Shown piece by piece: positions 16,921 to 26,671 of a stretch of 64,000 bases of DNA (position 1 is the first letter of the stretch; every line of letters begins with the position of its first letter). The position numbers and the translations under genes were made by a program. The notes below the pieces were generated by a model. That model worked only from the letters and a program-made list of their open reading frames with translations, did no database searches and had not been told where the DNA came from. This DNA comes from an uncultured Anaerobiospirillum sp. (GTDB lineage: Bacteria > Pseudomonadota > Gammaproteobacteria > Enterobacterales > Succinivibrionaceae): positions 47,671 through 111,670 of the forward strand of contig CALXNA010000005.1 of the NCBI GenBank assembly GCA_944389615.1, given 5' to 3'.

Positions 16921-18816
16921 TTAGGCTTGCAGCGGCTGCGCGCTGTTGGCGTCCGTGATGAAGTGCTTTTCGGCATGGGCGATGATTTCGACCATGCGGT
17001 AGGCATCGTGACACTCACGGATATGCTTGACATTCTCCGGATCGTTGAGGATGAGCCCTAAACGGCCGATGACGTTGAGGTGGGCGTTGCCGTCGTTGAC
17101 GCTGGCCAATAAGAAGACCAAGTCGCACGGCTTGCCGTCCGGGGCGGCAAAATCAAGGCCGTGGGCCAACTTGGCGATGACCAAGGCCGACTCACCAATG
17201 CAGTCGCACTTAGCATGCGGCAGAGCAATGCCGTCGGCGATGCCGGTTGGGCCTTGCGCTTCGCGCGCCTGAATAGCCTGCAGCAACGTGGCCTCGTCCT
17301 CAGCCTTGAGCTTGCCGGTCGTGACCAAGTTATGCACCATGAGCGCTAAGAGCTCGTCCTTGGAGCTGCACTGTACGTCAAGCAAGATCGACTGCTCGTC
17401 TAAGGCGGCGCGGACAAAGCGGGTGCTGGCACGCTTGGCCTTGGCCTGATCACGCGAGACTTGCAGGGCCGAGAGCATGTTCTTGTAGAAGTCGCCATTG
17501 AGCTTGTAGTACTTGATGTAGAGCAAGAGCATGACGAGCAGGATAATCGAGGAGACCACGAACATGACTACTCTGAGGCCGAGCAAGGTGCCCTCGGACT
17601 GCTGGACGTTTGGTACGTAGCCGACCAAGGTCAGGGTTAAGCCCGATAAGAAACCGGCTAAGGCAGTACCGAACTTGACGGTCATGGTCTGCATCGAGAA
17701 CACGATCGACTCGGCACGGGTGCCTAATTTGTACTCGCCGTAGTCGACGGTATCGGCCAACATTACCGTGGTGGAAACCAGCGATAAGGCCACACCGAGC
17801 GAGGCGACGCAGTAGGCGCCACCGGCAAGGTAGATTCCGGCGCCCTCACCGCCTAATAGGAACATGCCCAAGTAGCCGACGATCATCAACAGGCCCGAAC
17901 CGATGTACACGAAGCGACGCGAGGTCTTCTCGACCAACTTCGGGAAGGTCACGAAGGCGATGAATTGGGCGATAGCACCGGCGGCCATGAAGTAAGGATA
18001 TGAGTCCTCGCTGATGAGCACGTACTTAAAGTAGTACAGGATGGTGCCGTTGACCAAGTTCTGGCCGATCTGCTGGATGATGGTCAAGACGATGATGACT
18101 AAGAGTTGATCGTTCTTGAACAGGATGTTGAGCATGCCCTTGATCGTGATCTTCTGGCGCAGCGGCGTCTGGACGTGCTCGTGGATGTTGGTCACGCAGA
18201 TGAGCTCTAAGGCGATGAAGACGACGCAGACGAAGATCAGATAGCGCTGGAAGCCCTCCGAGTCGGCCGAGCCACCGGTGACGCCGAGCCAAGTGATCAT
18301 GCTCAGGCCGAAGATGGTGACGAACTGACCGCCGATCATGGCGCCGGTACGCGGGATCACCGACATCACGTCACGCACCTTCGAGTCACTGGAGAAGGCC
18401 GGAATAAAGGACCAATATGGGATGTCCATAATGGTGTAGCTCATGCCCCACAGGATGTAGAACACGGCACAATAGGCCATGGCCTGCCCCATCGAGAGAT
18501 CAAAGAAGTGTACCGGGTTGGTAAACAGCAAGATGGCGATGATGGAGTTGACCAAGGTACCGATCAAAATCCACGGGCGGAACTTGCCCCAGCGGCTCTT
18601 GGTGTTATCAACGATCCACCCCATGATCGGGTCATTGAAAGCGTCCCACAACCGCGCAATTAAGAAGACCACGCCGACAAAGGCCGCGCTCACGCCCACG
18701 ACGTCGGTAAAGTACATCATGAGGTACACGGCCATGGCCGCATAGGCCATGTCTTTGCCTACAGCGCCGAGGCCAAACGAGACCTTCTCTTTGAGTGTCA
18801 CTGGATTTTCAGCCAT
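16921..18816 (-). CDS. GPH-family galactoside symporter fused to a type-2 PTS EIIA domain (631 aa)
   Basis: Residues 1 to about 465 are a GPH symporter (VSFGLGAVGKDM, RLWDAFNDPIMGWIVDNT, GKFRPWILIG; about 12 membrane segments). Residues about 478-620 are a cytosolic EIIA domain with ILLDVQCSSKDELLALM, GIADGIALPHAK (phosphorylatable His534) and LDFAAPDGKPCDLVFLLASV. This is the mannitol/fructose/PtsN type of EIIA. Known LacS-type fusions carry a glucose-type EIIA, so this combination is unusual. Position after galK suggests galactose, melibiose or lactose uptake with PTS-dependent control. The start at 18816 follows GGAGAGTAGTT; the frame continues upstream without support. 640 bp separate it from galK, so it has its own promoter. 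Confidence 0.85.
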   Translation of the reverse strand: MAENPVTLKEKVSFGLGAVGKDMAYAAMAVYLMMYFTDVVGVSAAFVGVVFLIARLWDAFNDPIMGWIVDNTKSRWGKFRPWILIGTLVNSIIAILLFTNPVHFFDLSMGQAMAYCAVFYILWGMSYTIMDIPYWSFIPAFSSDSKVRDVMSVIPRTGAMIGGQFVTIFGLSMITWLGVTGGSADSEGFQRYLIFVCVVFIALELICVTNIHEHVQTPLRQKITIKGMLNILFKNDQLLVIIVLTIIQQIGQNLVNGTILYYFKYVLISEDSYPYFMAAGAIAQFIAFVTFPKLVEKTSRRFVYIGSGLLMIVGYLGMFLLGGEGAGIYLAGGAYCVASLGVALSLVSTTVMLADTVDYGEYKLGTRAESIVFSMQTMTVKFGTALAGFLSGLTLTLVGYVPNVQQSEGTLLGLRVVMFVVSSIILLVMLLLYIKYYKLNGDFYKNMLSALQVSRDQAKAKRASTRFVRAALDEQSILLDVQCSSKDELLALMVHNLVTTGKLKAEDEATLLQAIQAREAQGPTGIADGIALPHAKCDCIGESALVIAKLAHGLDFAAPDGKPCDLVFLLASVNDGNAHLNVIGRLGLILNDPENVKHIRECHDAYRMVEIIAHAEKHFITDANSAQPLQA

Positions 18817-19130
18817 AACTACTCTCCTGTTGAGCGCACCACGGCGCCAGCAGACGCAACGCGCCGGTATAAGACGCAGCGCGTCGGCCCCCTGCTCGTA
18901 GCACGCAGCCGTACCGCGCTCACAGCGCAGCACGCATTTGACACACAAACTTCCGTTCGGGTGCGCCGCACCCACCAAAACACACAAAACGACAGGCCTT
19001 AAGGCCCACCGCTGATAGGCGCCCGAAACGAAAGTAACCTCTATTGCAGGGCACCCCCTGCGCAAGAAACGGTGACAGCCAGCGCCCGCAAGCTGATAAA
19101 TCAGCCCACGAGCGCTCCTGCACTTTAATC

Positions 19131-19152
19131 ATTATGTTTGATTTAGTTCACA
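19131..19152 (-). promoter_or_regulatory. CRP-like site in the 640-bp leader of the transporter gene
   Basis: On the minus strand TGTGA-N6-TCAAA (19152-19137) is followed at once by CATAAT (19136-19131), a -10-like hexamer. The distance to that -10 is too short for a normal activator site, so another -10 further on (TTTATC, 19100-19095) may be used. The rest of 18817-19456 contains no gene that I can support. Confidence 0.4.
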
Positions 19153-19456
19153 AAAAGTGAGAAGTGGGCGCAAACCAAAAAAGATGAAACTCTGGGGCAG
19201 GCAGACGGCCTGTGCCCACTGAGGCTGACGCCGCACAAGCAGCTGGACAGCAGCATGCGCTCAGAGCGCTTAAGGCAGCTTGTCAGGGTGCGGGACGAAC
19301 GCCCGCACCGAAGTTGAGCCCACAGACGCGGTGAGCTGGCAGGCTCAGTGAGCCGCGCGCTTTGCGCCCCGCGGCGCAACACGCCGCGCTTCACGCCTCG
19401 CAACTCGGCAAGCCGCGCGCTTTGCGCCCGCGGCTCTCTAAGTGCGACGCACTCAG

Positions 19457-20611
19457 TTATAACTGAGTGAAGGCGGCGCCGTCGAAGGCGTGGGTCTCGA
19501 TGATGGTGGCCTTCTTGCCGGAGATCTTTTCGTACTCAGCGTCGATGGCAGCCTTAACCTGCTCGACCTTGCTTGGCTCGACGACCGCGACGACCGAGCC
19601 GCCGAAGCCACCGCCGGTCATGCGGACTGCGGCATGCTCGCCGATGGCCTTACGGATGATCTCCACTAAGCCGTCGATCTCTGGGATGGTGATCTCAAAG
19701 TCATCACGCATCGAGCAGTGCGAGGCGTACATCTTCTCAGCTAAGGTGGCAAGATCGCCTTGCTCAAAGGCCTTAACTGCCTCTAAGACACGGTCATCTT
19801 CGGTGATGACGTGGCGGGCCCGGCGATAGGTGACATCGTCCATCTCGCCCTTCTTGGCATCGAGCATCGCCATAGTGGCATCACGCAGAGCCTTGACGCC
19901 TAAGATCTTAGCGGCGTTTTCGCATTGCTCACGGCGCTCGTTGTACTCACCACCAACCAAGGCGTGCTTGACGTTGGAGTTGACGATCAGGATGTCTAAG
20001 TTCGCTGGGACTGAGACTTGGGTCAGCTGCAAGGAGCGGCAGTCGATCAACAAGGCGCAATTGGCCTTGCCACAGGCGGAGATGGTTTGATCCATGATGC
20101 CGCACTTGCAGCCGTTTAAGGCCTCGCAGGCCTGACCGGTCAGAGCGATCTCTTGGAGCGGAATGTTCAGGCCAAAGACGTGGCTTACTAAGTTGCCAAA
20201 GGCCACCTCAAGCGAAGCCGACGAAGACAGGCCCGAGCCTAATGGCACGTCACCGGTGATGGCGACATCTAAGCCTTCGACCTTGTGACCCTTTTGCATG
20301 ATGAGGGCGGTCATCGCGCGCAGGTAGTTAGCCCAAGTCTTAGTTGGGTGGGCGCTGAAGGTGGCCGAGCACTCAAACTCGTCGGTATCACCATTGATAT
20401 CAATAGCAAGGAGGCGCATCTTCGAGGTGCCATTCTTCTTGGCGCTCATGGCGGTGCCAAACTTGATGGCGCAAGGTAAGACGAAACCATCGTTGTAGTC
20501 GGTGTGCTCACCGATCAAATTGACGCGGCCCGGAGCATAGGACAAGTAATCAGGGTCAACACCAAAATGCTTCTTGAAGGCCTCTTGGCTCTTAACGCGA
20601 ACGTCAGTCAT
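19457..20611 (-). CDS. galK: Galactokinase (384 aa)
   Basis: GHMP-kinase with the galactokinase signature GRVNLIGEHTDYNDGFVLP near residue 30, the phosphate-binding loop VPLGSGLSSSASLEVAF, and the late MTGGGFGGSVVAV motif. It phosphorylates alpha-D-galactose with ATP in the first Leloir step. Length matches E. coli GalK (382 aa). It is the third gene of the galE-galT-galK series on the minus strand, with 241 bp and a hairpin before it. GAGAGAAAAG precedes the ATG at 20611. Confidence 0.95.
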   Translation of the reverse strand: MTDVRVKSQEAFKKHFGVDPDYLSYAPGRVNLIGEHTDYNDGFVLPCAIKFGTAMSAKKNGTSKMRLLAIDINGDTDEFECSATFSAHPTKTWANYLRAMTALIMQKGHKVEGLDVAITGDVPLGSGLSSSASLEVAFGNLVSHVFGLNIPLQEIALTGQACEALNGCKCGIMDQTISACGKANCALLIDCRSLQLTQVSVPANLDILIVNSNVKHALVGGEYNERREQCENAAKILGVKALRDATMAMLDAKKGEMDDVTYRRARHVITEDDRVLEAVKAFEQGDLATLAEKMYASHCSMRDDFEITIPEIDGLVEIIRKAIGEHAAVRMTGGGFGGSVVAVVEPSKVEQVKAAIDAEYEKISGKKATIIETHAFDGAAFTQL

Positions 20612-20666
20612 GACTTTTCTCTCAAACTAGGAACGGAAGTTAGCAACCAAAACAGGAATTGTCAGT

Positions 20667-20702
20667 AAAAAGGTGGGCCAAGGTGTGGCTGTGCCCCACC
20701 TT
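20667..20702 (-). terminator. Hairpin with T-tract between galT and galK (possible partial terminator)
   Basis: On the minus strand AAGGTGGG (20702-20695) pairs with CCCACCTT (20677-20670), and five T end at 20667. An alternative pairing (CCAAGGTG/CACCTTGG) overlaps it. Lying inside the gal gene series, it could reduce galK relative to galT or end the galET transcript. Confidence 0.6.
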
Positions 20703-20852
20703 GGTTCCGCCTTGGGGATAGCAGGGCCTAGCCCTGTCCTGTTTCTTGTTTGCTAATCGGAGGCGCCCTCCGCCCGCGCAAGGCGGGCGCTGCAAGCGTG
20801 AGCGCAGCTCGCGGCATCTGCCGCGGCGGCTGGGGGCGCGGCAGTGCAGCGC

Positions 20853-21893
20853 TTAGCGCTTGGTGTAGTGCACGTCGTCTAAGGCACGTAAGCGCTCAGC
20901 GGCCTGCTCAGGGGTCAGGTCACGCTGCTTTTCGGCTAAGAGCTCGAAGCCCGCAACGAACTTCTTGACGGTGGCCGAACGTAACAGAGGTGGATAGTAG
21001 TGAGCGTGCAGCTGCCAGCCCTCGTGCGGCTCACCGTCGGCTGGGCAGTTGTGCCAGCCCATCGAGTATGGGAACGAGCACTCAAAGAGGTTGTCGTAAC
21101 GGGTGGTGAGCTTCTTGATGCACAGAGCTAAGTCGTCGCGCTGCTCGTCGTTTAACTCGTTGATCGACTTGACAGCGAACTTAGGTAAGAGCAAGGTCTC
21201 AAATGGCCAGAAGGCCCAGTATGGTACAACCGCGACAAAGTGCTCGGTCTCAACGACAACGCGCTCTTTGAGCTCAAGCTCACGCTTGACGTAGTCAAGG
21301 AGCAGCGGGGTGCCGTGCTTAGCGAAGTAAGCGTTTTGCTGCTTGACTTCCTTGGTGATCTCCTCCGGCAGGAAGGAGCAAGCCCAGATCTGGCCGTGCG
21401 GGTGCGGGTTTGAGCAGCCCATGATAGCGCCCTTGTTTTCAAAGAGCTGTACCCACTTGTAGGTCTGCGAGAGCTCAGTTAACTGCGAGGCCCACAGATC
21501 GACCACCGAGCGGATCTCATTGACTTCCATAACTGGCAAAGTCTTGGAGTGGTCAGCCGAGAAGCAGATGACGCGGGCGGTGCCGCGTGCTGGCTCTAAT
21601 TTGAAGAGATCATCGCCTTCTGGGCCATCTAATGGGGTATCCGGCATCAGGGCAGCAAAGTCGTTGGTGAAGACGAAGTTGCTCTCGTACTTCGGGTTGA
21701 CGTCACCGTTGACGCGAGTATTGCCCGGGCACAAGTAGCACGATGGATCGTACGACGGCTTTTGCTCGTTGGCGCTCTTCTCAACTTGGCCATTCCATGG
21801 GCGCTTAGCACGATGTGGTGAAACTAAGAGCCACTCGCCGGTTAAGGCATTGTAGCGACGATGTGGGTGATCGGAGATGTTAAATGAGCTCAT
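20853..21893 (-). CDS. galT: Galactose-1-phosphate uridylyltransferase (346 aa)
   Basis: Class I Gal[26 protein letters not shown] at the N-terminus, zinc ligands Cys52 and Cys55 in CYLCPG, and the active-site HPH at 164-166 in [10 protein letters not shown] (His166 nucleophile, same numbering as E. coli). It exchanges UMP between UDP-glucose and galactose-1-phosphate. The start follows GAGGAGGAGC. It is the second gene of the gal series, 111 bp after galE. Confidence 0.97.
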   Translation of the reverse strand: MSSFNISDHPHRRYNALTGEWLLVSPHRAKRPWNGQVEKSANEQKPSYDPSCYLCPGNTRVNGDVNPKYESNFVFTNDFAALMPDTPLDGPEGDDLFKLEPARGTARVICFSADHSKTLPVMEVNEIRSVVDLWASQLTELSQTYKWVQLFENKGAIMGCSNPHPHGQIWACSFLPEEITKEVKQQNAYFAKHGTPLLLDYVKRELELKERVVVETEHFVAVVPYWAFWPFETLLLPKFAVKSINELNDEQRDDLALCIKKLTTRYDNLFECSFPYSMGWHNCPADGEPHEGWQLHAHYYPPLLRSATVKKFVAGFELLAEKQRDLTPEQAAERLRALDDVHYTKR

Positions 21894-22004
21894 TGCTCCT
21901 CCTCAAAATCAGACTTCCTAACCAACAGAAACTACGACCGGCCCGCGCCCTACTGGGCGCTGCGGCCGCCGCGCTCCACGCGTGACGCGCGCGCAAGCTT
22001 GCGC

Positions 22005-23024
22005 TTAGTCGTCGTAGCCGTTTGGATTGTTCTTTTGCCAGTTGTAGGCGTCACGGCACATATCGTCTAAGGTATGGGTAGCGACCCAGCCTAACTCGTT
22101 CTTGGCCTTGCGGGCGTCAGCGTAGCAAGCGACGACGTCACCGGCGCGGCGTGGGGCAAACTTGTGTGGCAGCTCGTGGCCTAAGACCTTGGAGAAGGCC
22201 TTGACCATGTCCGAAACGGAGTAGCCGACGCCCGTGCCTAAGTTGTAGATGTGCACTCCGGCCTGATCGAGGCAGTGCTTTAAGGCCGCGACGTGACCTA
22301 AGGCCAGATCCACGACGTGGATGTAGTCACGAATGCAGGTGCCATCTGGGGTTGGGTAGTCGTTGCCGAAGATGCTCAGGCACTCGCGACGGCCCACGGC
22401 TACTTGCGTGATGTATGGCATCAGATTGTTCGGAATACCCTGTGGGTCTTCGCCGATGAGGCCGGACTCGTGGGCACCGACTGGGTTGAAGTAGCGCAGC
22501 AAGACCACCGAGAACTCAGGGTGAGCATGCTGGAGCTCTTCGGCCATGTACTCGATGTCGATCTTGGTCTGGCCGTATGGGCTGTTAGCGCGCTTGATCG
22601 GGCTTTGCTCGGTTAACGGCAGGGCATCTGGCTCGCCGTAGACGGTCGAGGACGAGGAGAAGATGAAGTTCTTGCAGCCATAGTCGCGCATGACCTGCAG
22701 CAAGACGCGCGAGCCATTGACGTTGTTGTCGTAGTACTCAAGAGGCTTGTTGACCGACTCGCCGACGGCCTTGAGACCGGCAAAGTGGATCACGCCGTCG
22801 ATCTTGTTTTGGGCGAAGACCTGCGCTAATTGGTCATAAACGCGGATGTCACCGGCATAGAACGGGACGCGGCGCCCGCAGATTTGCTTGATGCGATCTA
22901 AGACCGCAGGCTTGGCGTTGGAGAAGTTGTCAAAGATGATAGGGTCGTAACCTGCCTTGACTAACTCCACGACCGTGTGCGAACCAATGTAGCCGGCACC
23001 ACCAGTAACTAAAATAGTTGCCAT
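22005..23024 (-). CDS. galE: UDP-glucose 4-epimerase (339 aa)
   Basis: Extended short-chain dehydrogenase with the NAD motif TGGAGYIGSH (residues 7-16), the catalytic Tyr150-x3-Lys154 in SPYGQTKID, SSSSTVYG before it, and TCIRDYIHVVDLA. It interconverts UDP-galactose and UDP-glucose. Length matches E. coli GalE (338 aa). The ATG at 23024 follows AGAGGTAAG. It is the first gene of the gal series, under the operator-bearing promoter at about 23330-23372. Confidence 0.97.
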   Translation of the reverse strand: MATILVTGGAGYIGSHTVVELVKAGYDPIIFDNFSNAKPAVLDRIKQICGRRVPFYAGDIRVYDQLAQVFAQNKIDGVIHFAGLKAVGESVNKPLEYYDNNVNGSRVLLQVMRDYGCKNFIFSSSSTVYGEPDALPLTEQSPIKRANSPYGQTKIDIEYMAEELQHAHPEFSVVLLRYFNPVGAHESGLIGEDPQGIPNNLMPYITQVAVGRRECLSIFGNDYPTPDGTCIRDYIHVVDLALGHVAALKHCLDQAGVHIYNLGTGVGYSVSDMVKAFSKVLGHELPHKFAPRRAGDVVACYADARKAKNELGWVATHTLDDMCRDAYNWQKNNPNGYDD

Positions 23025-23326
23025 ATGAAACTTACCTCTTAAGCACCACATGCCACCGCGCCCGGCGCTGAGCTGAGCTCAACCATCGGCGCAGGCACCC
23101 ATGGGGCCTTCTATCGTCGCTGTCGTCTCTTCTTGCCTCCAGCGCCCTGGAGTTCAAAGCAGGCGAACCTCTCAAAACGCTCCCGCCGAGCGCTCCAGCA
23201 CTCAGGCGGCGCCCTCGGCACCTCAGGGACTAGGCTTGGGCCTCAACTGCCCTGAGGGAGCAAAGGCTTTTTAGGGAGCAAAGCTCCCATCGGCACAAAG
23301 CTGATAGAAATCAGCTTGCGGCCCTG

Positions 23327-23372
23327 TGTAAACGTTTACATGAATTATAAACACTTTTGCGGCGCCTGCGCA
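23327..23372 (-). promoter_or_regulatory. galE promoter with a perfect GalR-type operator at the transcription start
   Basis: On the minus strand a perfect TATAAT (23349-23344) has a weak -35 (TGCGCA, 23372-23367) at 17 bp. Directly after it TGTAAACGTTTACA (23340-23327) is a 14-bp perfect palindrome of the GalR/GalS operator class, covering the predicted start. Binding there would block transcription of galETK. Confidence 0.8.
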
Positions 23373-23463
23373 GCGGAAAATGTGGCCCAGATCGAATTTT
23401 TGCAAAAAACCACGCGTTTGCCCCCTCTCCTCTCCCTCGTGCCGGTCTGCGATATTTATCCGT

Positions 23464-23479
23464 GTGTTATCGTTTACAC
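23464..23479. promoter_or_regulatory. Second GalR-type operator, 138 bp from the first
   Basis: GTGTTATCGTTTACAC differs from the GalR consensus GTGTAAACGATTACAC at a few central positions and keeps both GTGT/ACAC ends. Its centre is 138 bp (about 13 helical turns) upstream of the promoter operator, suitable for a repression loop as in E. coli gal. Confidence 0.7.
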
Positions 23480-23668
23480 CAACCTGCAGCCCGGCGCGGA
23501 GTGCGCGCAAGCGCCTGCCGCCGACGGCAACGCCGCCCGCCGCTCCGCGGAGCGACTGAGCGGCCAAGCGACCGAGCGCCCCCGGCTGATGTTGCAATGT
23601 TGTTACACTAGCCCAAATGGCGCGCTTGCTGTTAGTGCCATGCGACCAAAGTGAGAGCTTGCTCTAGA

Positions 23669-23680
23669 GAAAGCGTTTTC
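23669..23680. promoter_or_regulatory. Further LacI-family operator-like palindrome upstream of the galR-like gene
   Basis: GAAAGCGTTTTC is a near-palindrome with the central CG typical of LacI-family operators. It lies 259 bp before the regulator start and differs from the two GalR-type sites, so it may serve another regulator. Confidence 0.4.
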
Positions 23681-23938
23681 ATGAGAGCCGTAGCCTCATA
23701 ACGCTCCGCTTTAGGGCACAACTAACGCCCCGGCCGCATTCAGGGACTGCGCGGGAACAGGGCGGAGATGCGCCACGCCGCCCCGGCGCGGCGCTTGCAC
23801 CCAGCAGGCAAACTGGTATCCTATGATGCCACTGCGCCTGCCTTAGGGGCTTTGGCCAGCTACGTGTTGTTAGTGTTGTTAGGATGGGTGGGAGCTAAGG
23901 TCAGCCTCAGGCCCACTGTTTAGTCTGAGGTGATGGAT

Positions 23939-24943
23939 ATGACCACGATTCGTGATGTGGCACGCAAGGCCAATGTTTCGGTGGCAACGGTATCGCGCGT
24001 ACTCAATGGCTCAAGCAAGGTAAGCCAGAAGTCCAAGGATGCGGTGCTCGCCGCGCAAAAGGAGCTCGGCTTCTACTTAAACGCCAACGCCCGGGCCCTC
24101 GCCCAACGCGATAGCCACACTATTGGGGTGGTGGTGAGCGATGTTTCCGATCCGTACTTTGGTGCCATGATCCGCGCCTGCGACGATGCCATCCACGACA
24201 AGGGCTACAATCTGATCGTGGGGCAAGGCCACCATAACGACGCGCGCGAGCGCCGCGCCATCGACGACCTCATCTCCTATCAATGCCGCGGTCTCATCGT
24301 CCACGCCCTCGCCTTAGACGAAGACGTCCTGCGCTCGTATCTTGATACCGTGCCCTATATGGTGCTGATCAACCGCGTGGTGCCCGGCTACGAGAGCCGC
24401 TGCCTTGCCTGCGACAACTACCAAGGCGAGCGCCTTGCGGTCGATGAGCTCATCGCCCATGGCCACCACAAGATCGCCTACATCAACTCATGCCACGCCA
24501 TCTTAGACGCCCAAGAGCGCCTGCAAGGCTACATCGACTCGCTCAACTTCAACGGCTTAGTCTTTGAGCCAAAGTTACTCTTCTCCGGGGAGCCGTCCTT
24601 AGAAGGCGGCGCCCATGCAGCCCAGCAGCTCTTAGCCCACCTCACCCCCATCAAGGACTTCACCGCAGTAGCCTGCTACTCAGATGTCATGGCCGCAGGC
24701 CTTATGGGCGTATTCCACCACCATAAGATCGCCATCCCCGATGACATCTCCATCACCGGCTTTGACAACCTCTTCTTAAGCCGCTGCTTGATCCCGGGCC
24801 TTACCACCATCGACAACCCGGTCAAGCTCATGGCCGAGGAGGCCATCGCCCGCTCCCTCATGCTCTATGAGGGCCAGAGCATCGCCCCGCCGCACCGCAT
24901 CGACGTCAGCTTGATCGCGCGCGACTCGGTGCGCTCCATTTAG
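23939..24943 (+). CDS. galR: LacI-family regulator, GalR/GalS type (334 aa)
   Basis: The HTH and hinge TTIRDVARKANVSVATVSRVLNGSSKVS (residues 2-30) closely resemble GalR. The effector domain contains TIGVVVSDVSDPYFGAMIRA and SITGFDNLFLSRCL. It is divergent from galE, and two GalR-type operators lie between them, which supports its role as the galactose repressor. I prefer the ATG at 23939 because GAGG lies 8 bases before it; start codons at 23930 and 23933 are closer to or inside that site. It is slightly shorter than E. coli GalR (343 aa). Confidence 0.85.
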   Translation: MTTIRDVARKANVSVATVSRVLNGSSKVSQKSKDAVLAAQKELGFYLNANARALAQRDSHTIGVVVSDVSDPYFGAMIRACDDAIHDKGYNLIVGQGHHNDARERRAIDDLISYQCRGLIVHALALDEDVLRSYLDTVPYMVLINRVVPGYESRCLACDNYQGERLAVDELIAHGHHKIAYINSCHAILDAQERLQGYIDSLNFNGLVFEPKLLFSGEPSLEGGAHAAQQLLAHLTPIKDFTAVACYSDVMAAGLMGVFHHHKIAIPDDISITGFDNLFLSRCLIPGLTTIDNPVKLMAEEAIARSLMLYEGQSIAPPHRIDVSLIARDSVRSI

Positions 24944-25133
24944 CCCATGCCCGCGCCGCCCTTACGGGCTCGGCGCTGCCGCCGCTGCGCGCGCCGCTGC
25001 TGCGCCGCCGCGGCCTGCGCCCATTTGGGCACCCGATCATGGTACAATTTTTCTGCCCCAGCTTAGACGCCCCTACGCCTAAGCTTGTCGTGCTGGCAGC
25101 GGGCAGCCAGACCTTAACTCTGTGGGAGCTGAC

Positions 25134-26159
25134 ATGGCCAAATTAAAACTCCATACCTCCTATGCCGAGCGTACCAAGCAAGGACGCAATACCGACCGCA
25201 AAATCAGCTGGGGCGCGGGAGTGACCGAAGGCATCAGCTTCAACTTACATCTGCTCCACTACACCTTTTGGGGCGCATGGGCCGCCATCGGCCTGCTTTG
25301 GCTTTTGGTCACGATCTTACCCCACCGCGGCTTGGTGGGCTTGGGTACGGTACTGGGCCGCCTGATGCATCGTCTGCTCAAGGGGCGGCGCTATGTCGTA
25401 ACCCAAAACCTCAAGCTCGCCTTCCCGGATATGAGCGAGGCTGAGCGCAAGGCGCTCGAGCTCCGTATCTTTGAGAACGCCGGTATCGCCATCTTTGAGA
25501 CCGGCATGGCGTGGTTTTGGTCCGATCGCCGGGTCAAGCGCCTGCTCATCATCGACGAGCAGGAGCTAGCCGCCGCGCAGGCCTTAGGCGCGGCCAACAC
25601 CCGTACCATTGCCTTTACCTGCCATATGGTGACCTTAGAGCTCGGCGCGCGTCTCTATGCCCTTGCCATTAAGCCCGGCATCGGCATTTACCGCAGCTCT
25701 GACCACCCGGTCTGGGAGTACATCCAAGTCAACGGCCGCCTGCGCTCTAACCTTGCGCTGATCGACCGCAAGGACGTGCGCTCCATGGTCAAAGCCGTGA
25801 TGAAGGGCTACCCCATCTGGTATGCCCCCGACCAAGACTATGGCATCACCTCCTCAGTCTTTGTGCCGTTTTTTGGGGTCAAGGACACCTGCACCGTCAC
25901 CGGCTTACATGACCTTGCGCGCATCAAGGACGTCAAAGTCCAGCCCTTCTGGCTCATCCGCGAAAAGAAGGGCTATCGCATGCGCGTGCTGCCGCCGCTT
26001 GAGAACTTCCCGACCAACGACGCCGTCGCCGACACCGCCTTAGGCAATCACTACGTCGAGGAGATGATCAAGTCGGCCCCCGAGCAATACCTGTGGATGC
26101 ACCGGCGCTTTAAGACCGTGCCTGAAGGCGCGCCGAGCCGCTACCCTGAGATCTCATAG
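25134..26159 (+). CDS. Lipid A late acyltransferase, LpxL/LpxM family (341 aa)
   Basis: Membrane-anchored LPLAT-family protein. A hydrophobic segment lies at about 43-62 (YTFWGAWAAIGLLWLLVTIL), then VTQNLKLAFPDMSEAERK, and the catalytic His-x4-Glu as His164-Glu169 (CHMVTLELGAR). Later motifs are YAPDQDYG and FFGVKDTCTVTG. Such enzymes add a secondary acyl chain to Kdo2-lipid IVA at the inner membrane; whether this is LpxL, LpxM or LpxP cannot be told. The ATG at 25134 has GGGAG six bases upstream. It stands alone after the galR-like gene. Confidence 0.85.
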   Translation: MAKLKLHTSYAERTKQGRNTDRKISWGAGVTEGISFNLHLLHYTFWGAWAAIGLLWLLVTILPHRGLVGLGTVLGRLMHRLLKGRRYVVTQNLKLAFPDMSEAERKALELRIFENAGIAIFETGMAWFWSDRRVKRLLIIDEQELAAAQALGAANTRTIAFTCHMVTLELGARLYALAIKPGIGIYRSSDHPVWEYIQVNGRLRSNLALIDRKDVRSMVKAVMKGYPIWYAPDQDYGITSSVFVPFFGVKDTCTVTGLHDLARIKDVKVQPFWLIREKKGYRMRVLPPLENFPTNDAVADTALGNHYVEEMIKSAPEQYLWMHRRFKTVPEGAPSRYPEIS

Positions 26160-26243
26160 CGCCCTTGCCAAGAAAGGCACAGGGGCTTAAGCTAAGGGCC
26201 ATACCAAAGATTAACCGCTGCAGAGCAGCTTAGGAGGCGGTGT

Positions 26244-26669
26244 ATGCCCTACCGATTAGCCCTCATCTGTGCCTTCACAGTAGGCCTATTACTCTCAGGC
26301 TGCGCCAGCGATGCCGCCTCATCTGCCGCTCAGGTGAAGACGGTGCTGCCTGAGGAGGTCAGCCCCTGCCGCTTCCTCGGCACGGTGGACACTACGCCGC
26401 GCGCCACCATTGAGAATGCGCGCTTTGACCTGCAGGTCTTAGCCGGGCGTATGGGCGCGACCCATTTGGTCGAGACCTATGCCTACGCTCGCCCCATCAA
26501 CCGCCTCTCGCGCGATATGATGGGCATTGCCCTCTCCGGGCGCGCCTATCTCTGCCCGGAAGGCGTGGGGCCGACCAGCTCCAATCCTCAGGCCTATCAG
26601 GCGCTGCCTTACGACCTCCCACACCCTGAGGTCAATGACGACGATCCGTTCTATCACCTCTTCTACTAA
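26244..26669 (+). CDS. DUF4156-type lipoprotein (141 aa)
   Basis: Lipoprotein signal peptide with lipobox LSGC (CAFTVGLLLSGC, Cys at about 19), followed by CRFLGTVDTT and AGRMGATHLVETYAYA, the pattern of the DUF4156 family of small envelope lipoproteins. GGAGGCGGTGT precedes the ATG. The next gene starts only 2 bases after its stop. Confidence 0.75.
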   Translation: MPYRLALICAFTVGLLLSGCASDAASSAAQVKTVLPEEVSPCRFLGTVDTTPRATIENARFDLQVLAGRMGATHLVETYAYARPINRLSRDMMGIALSGRAYLCPEGVGPTSSNPQAYQALPYDLPHPEVNDDDPFYHLFY

Positions 26670-26671
26670 CA

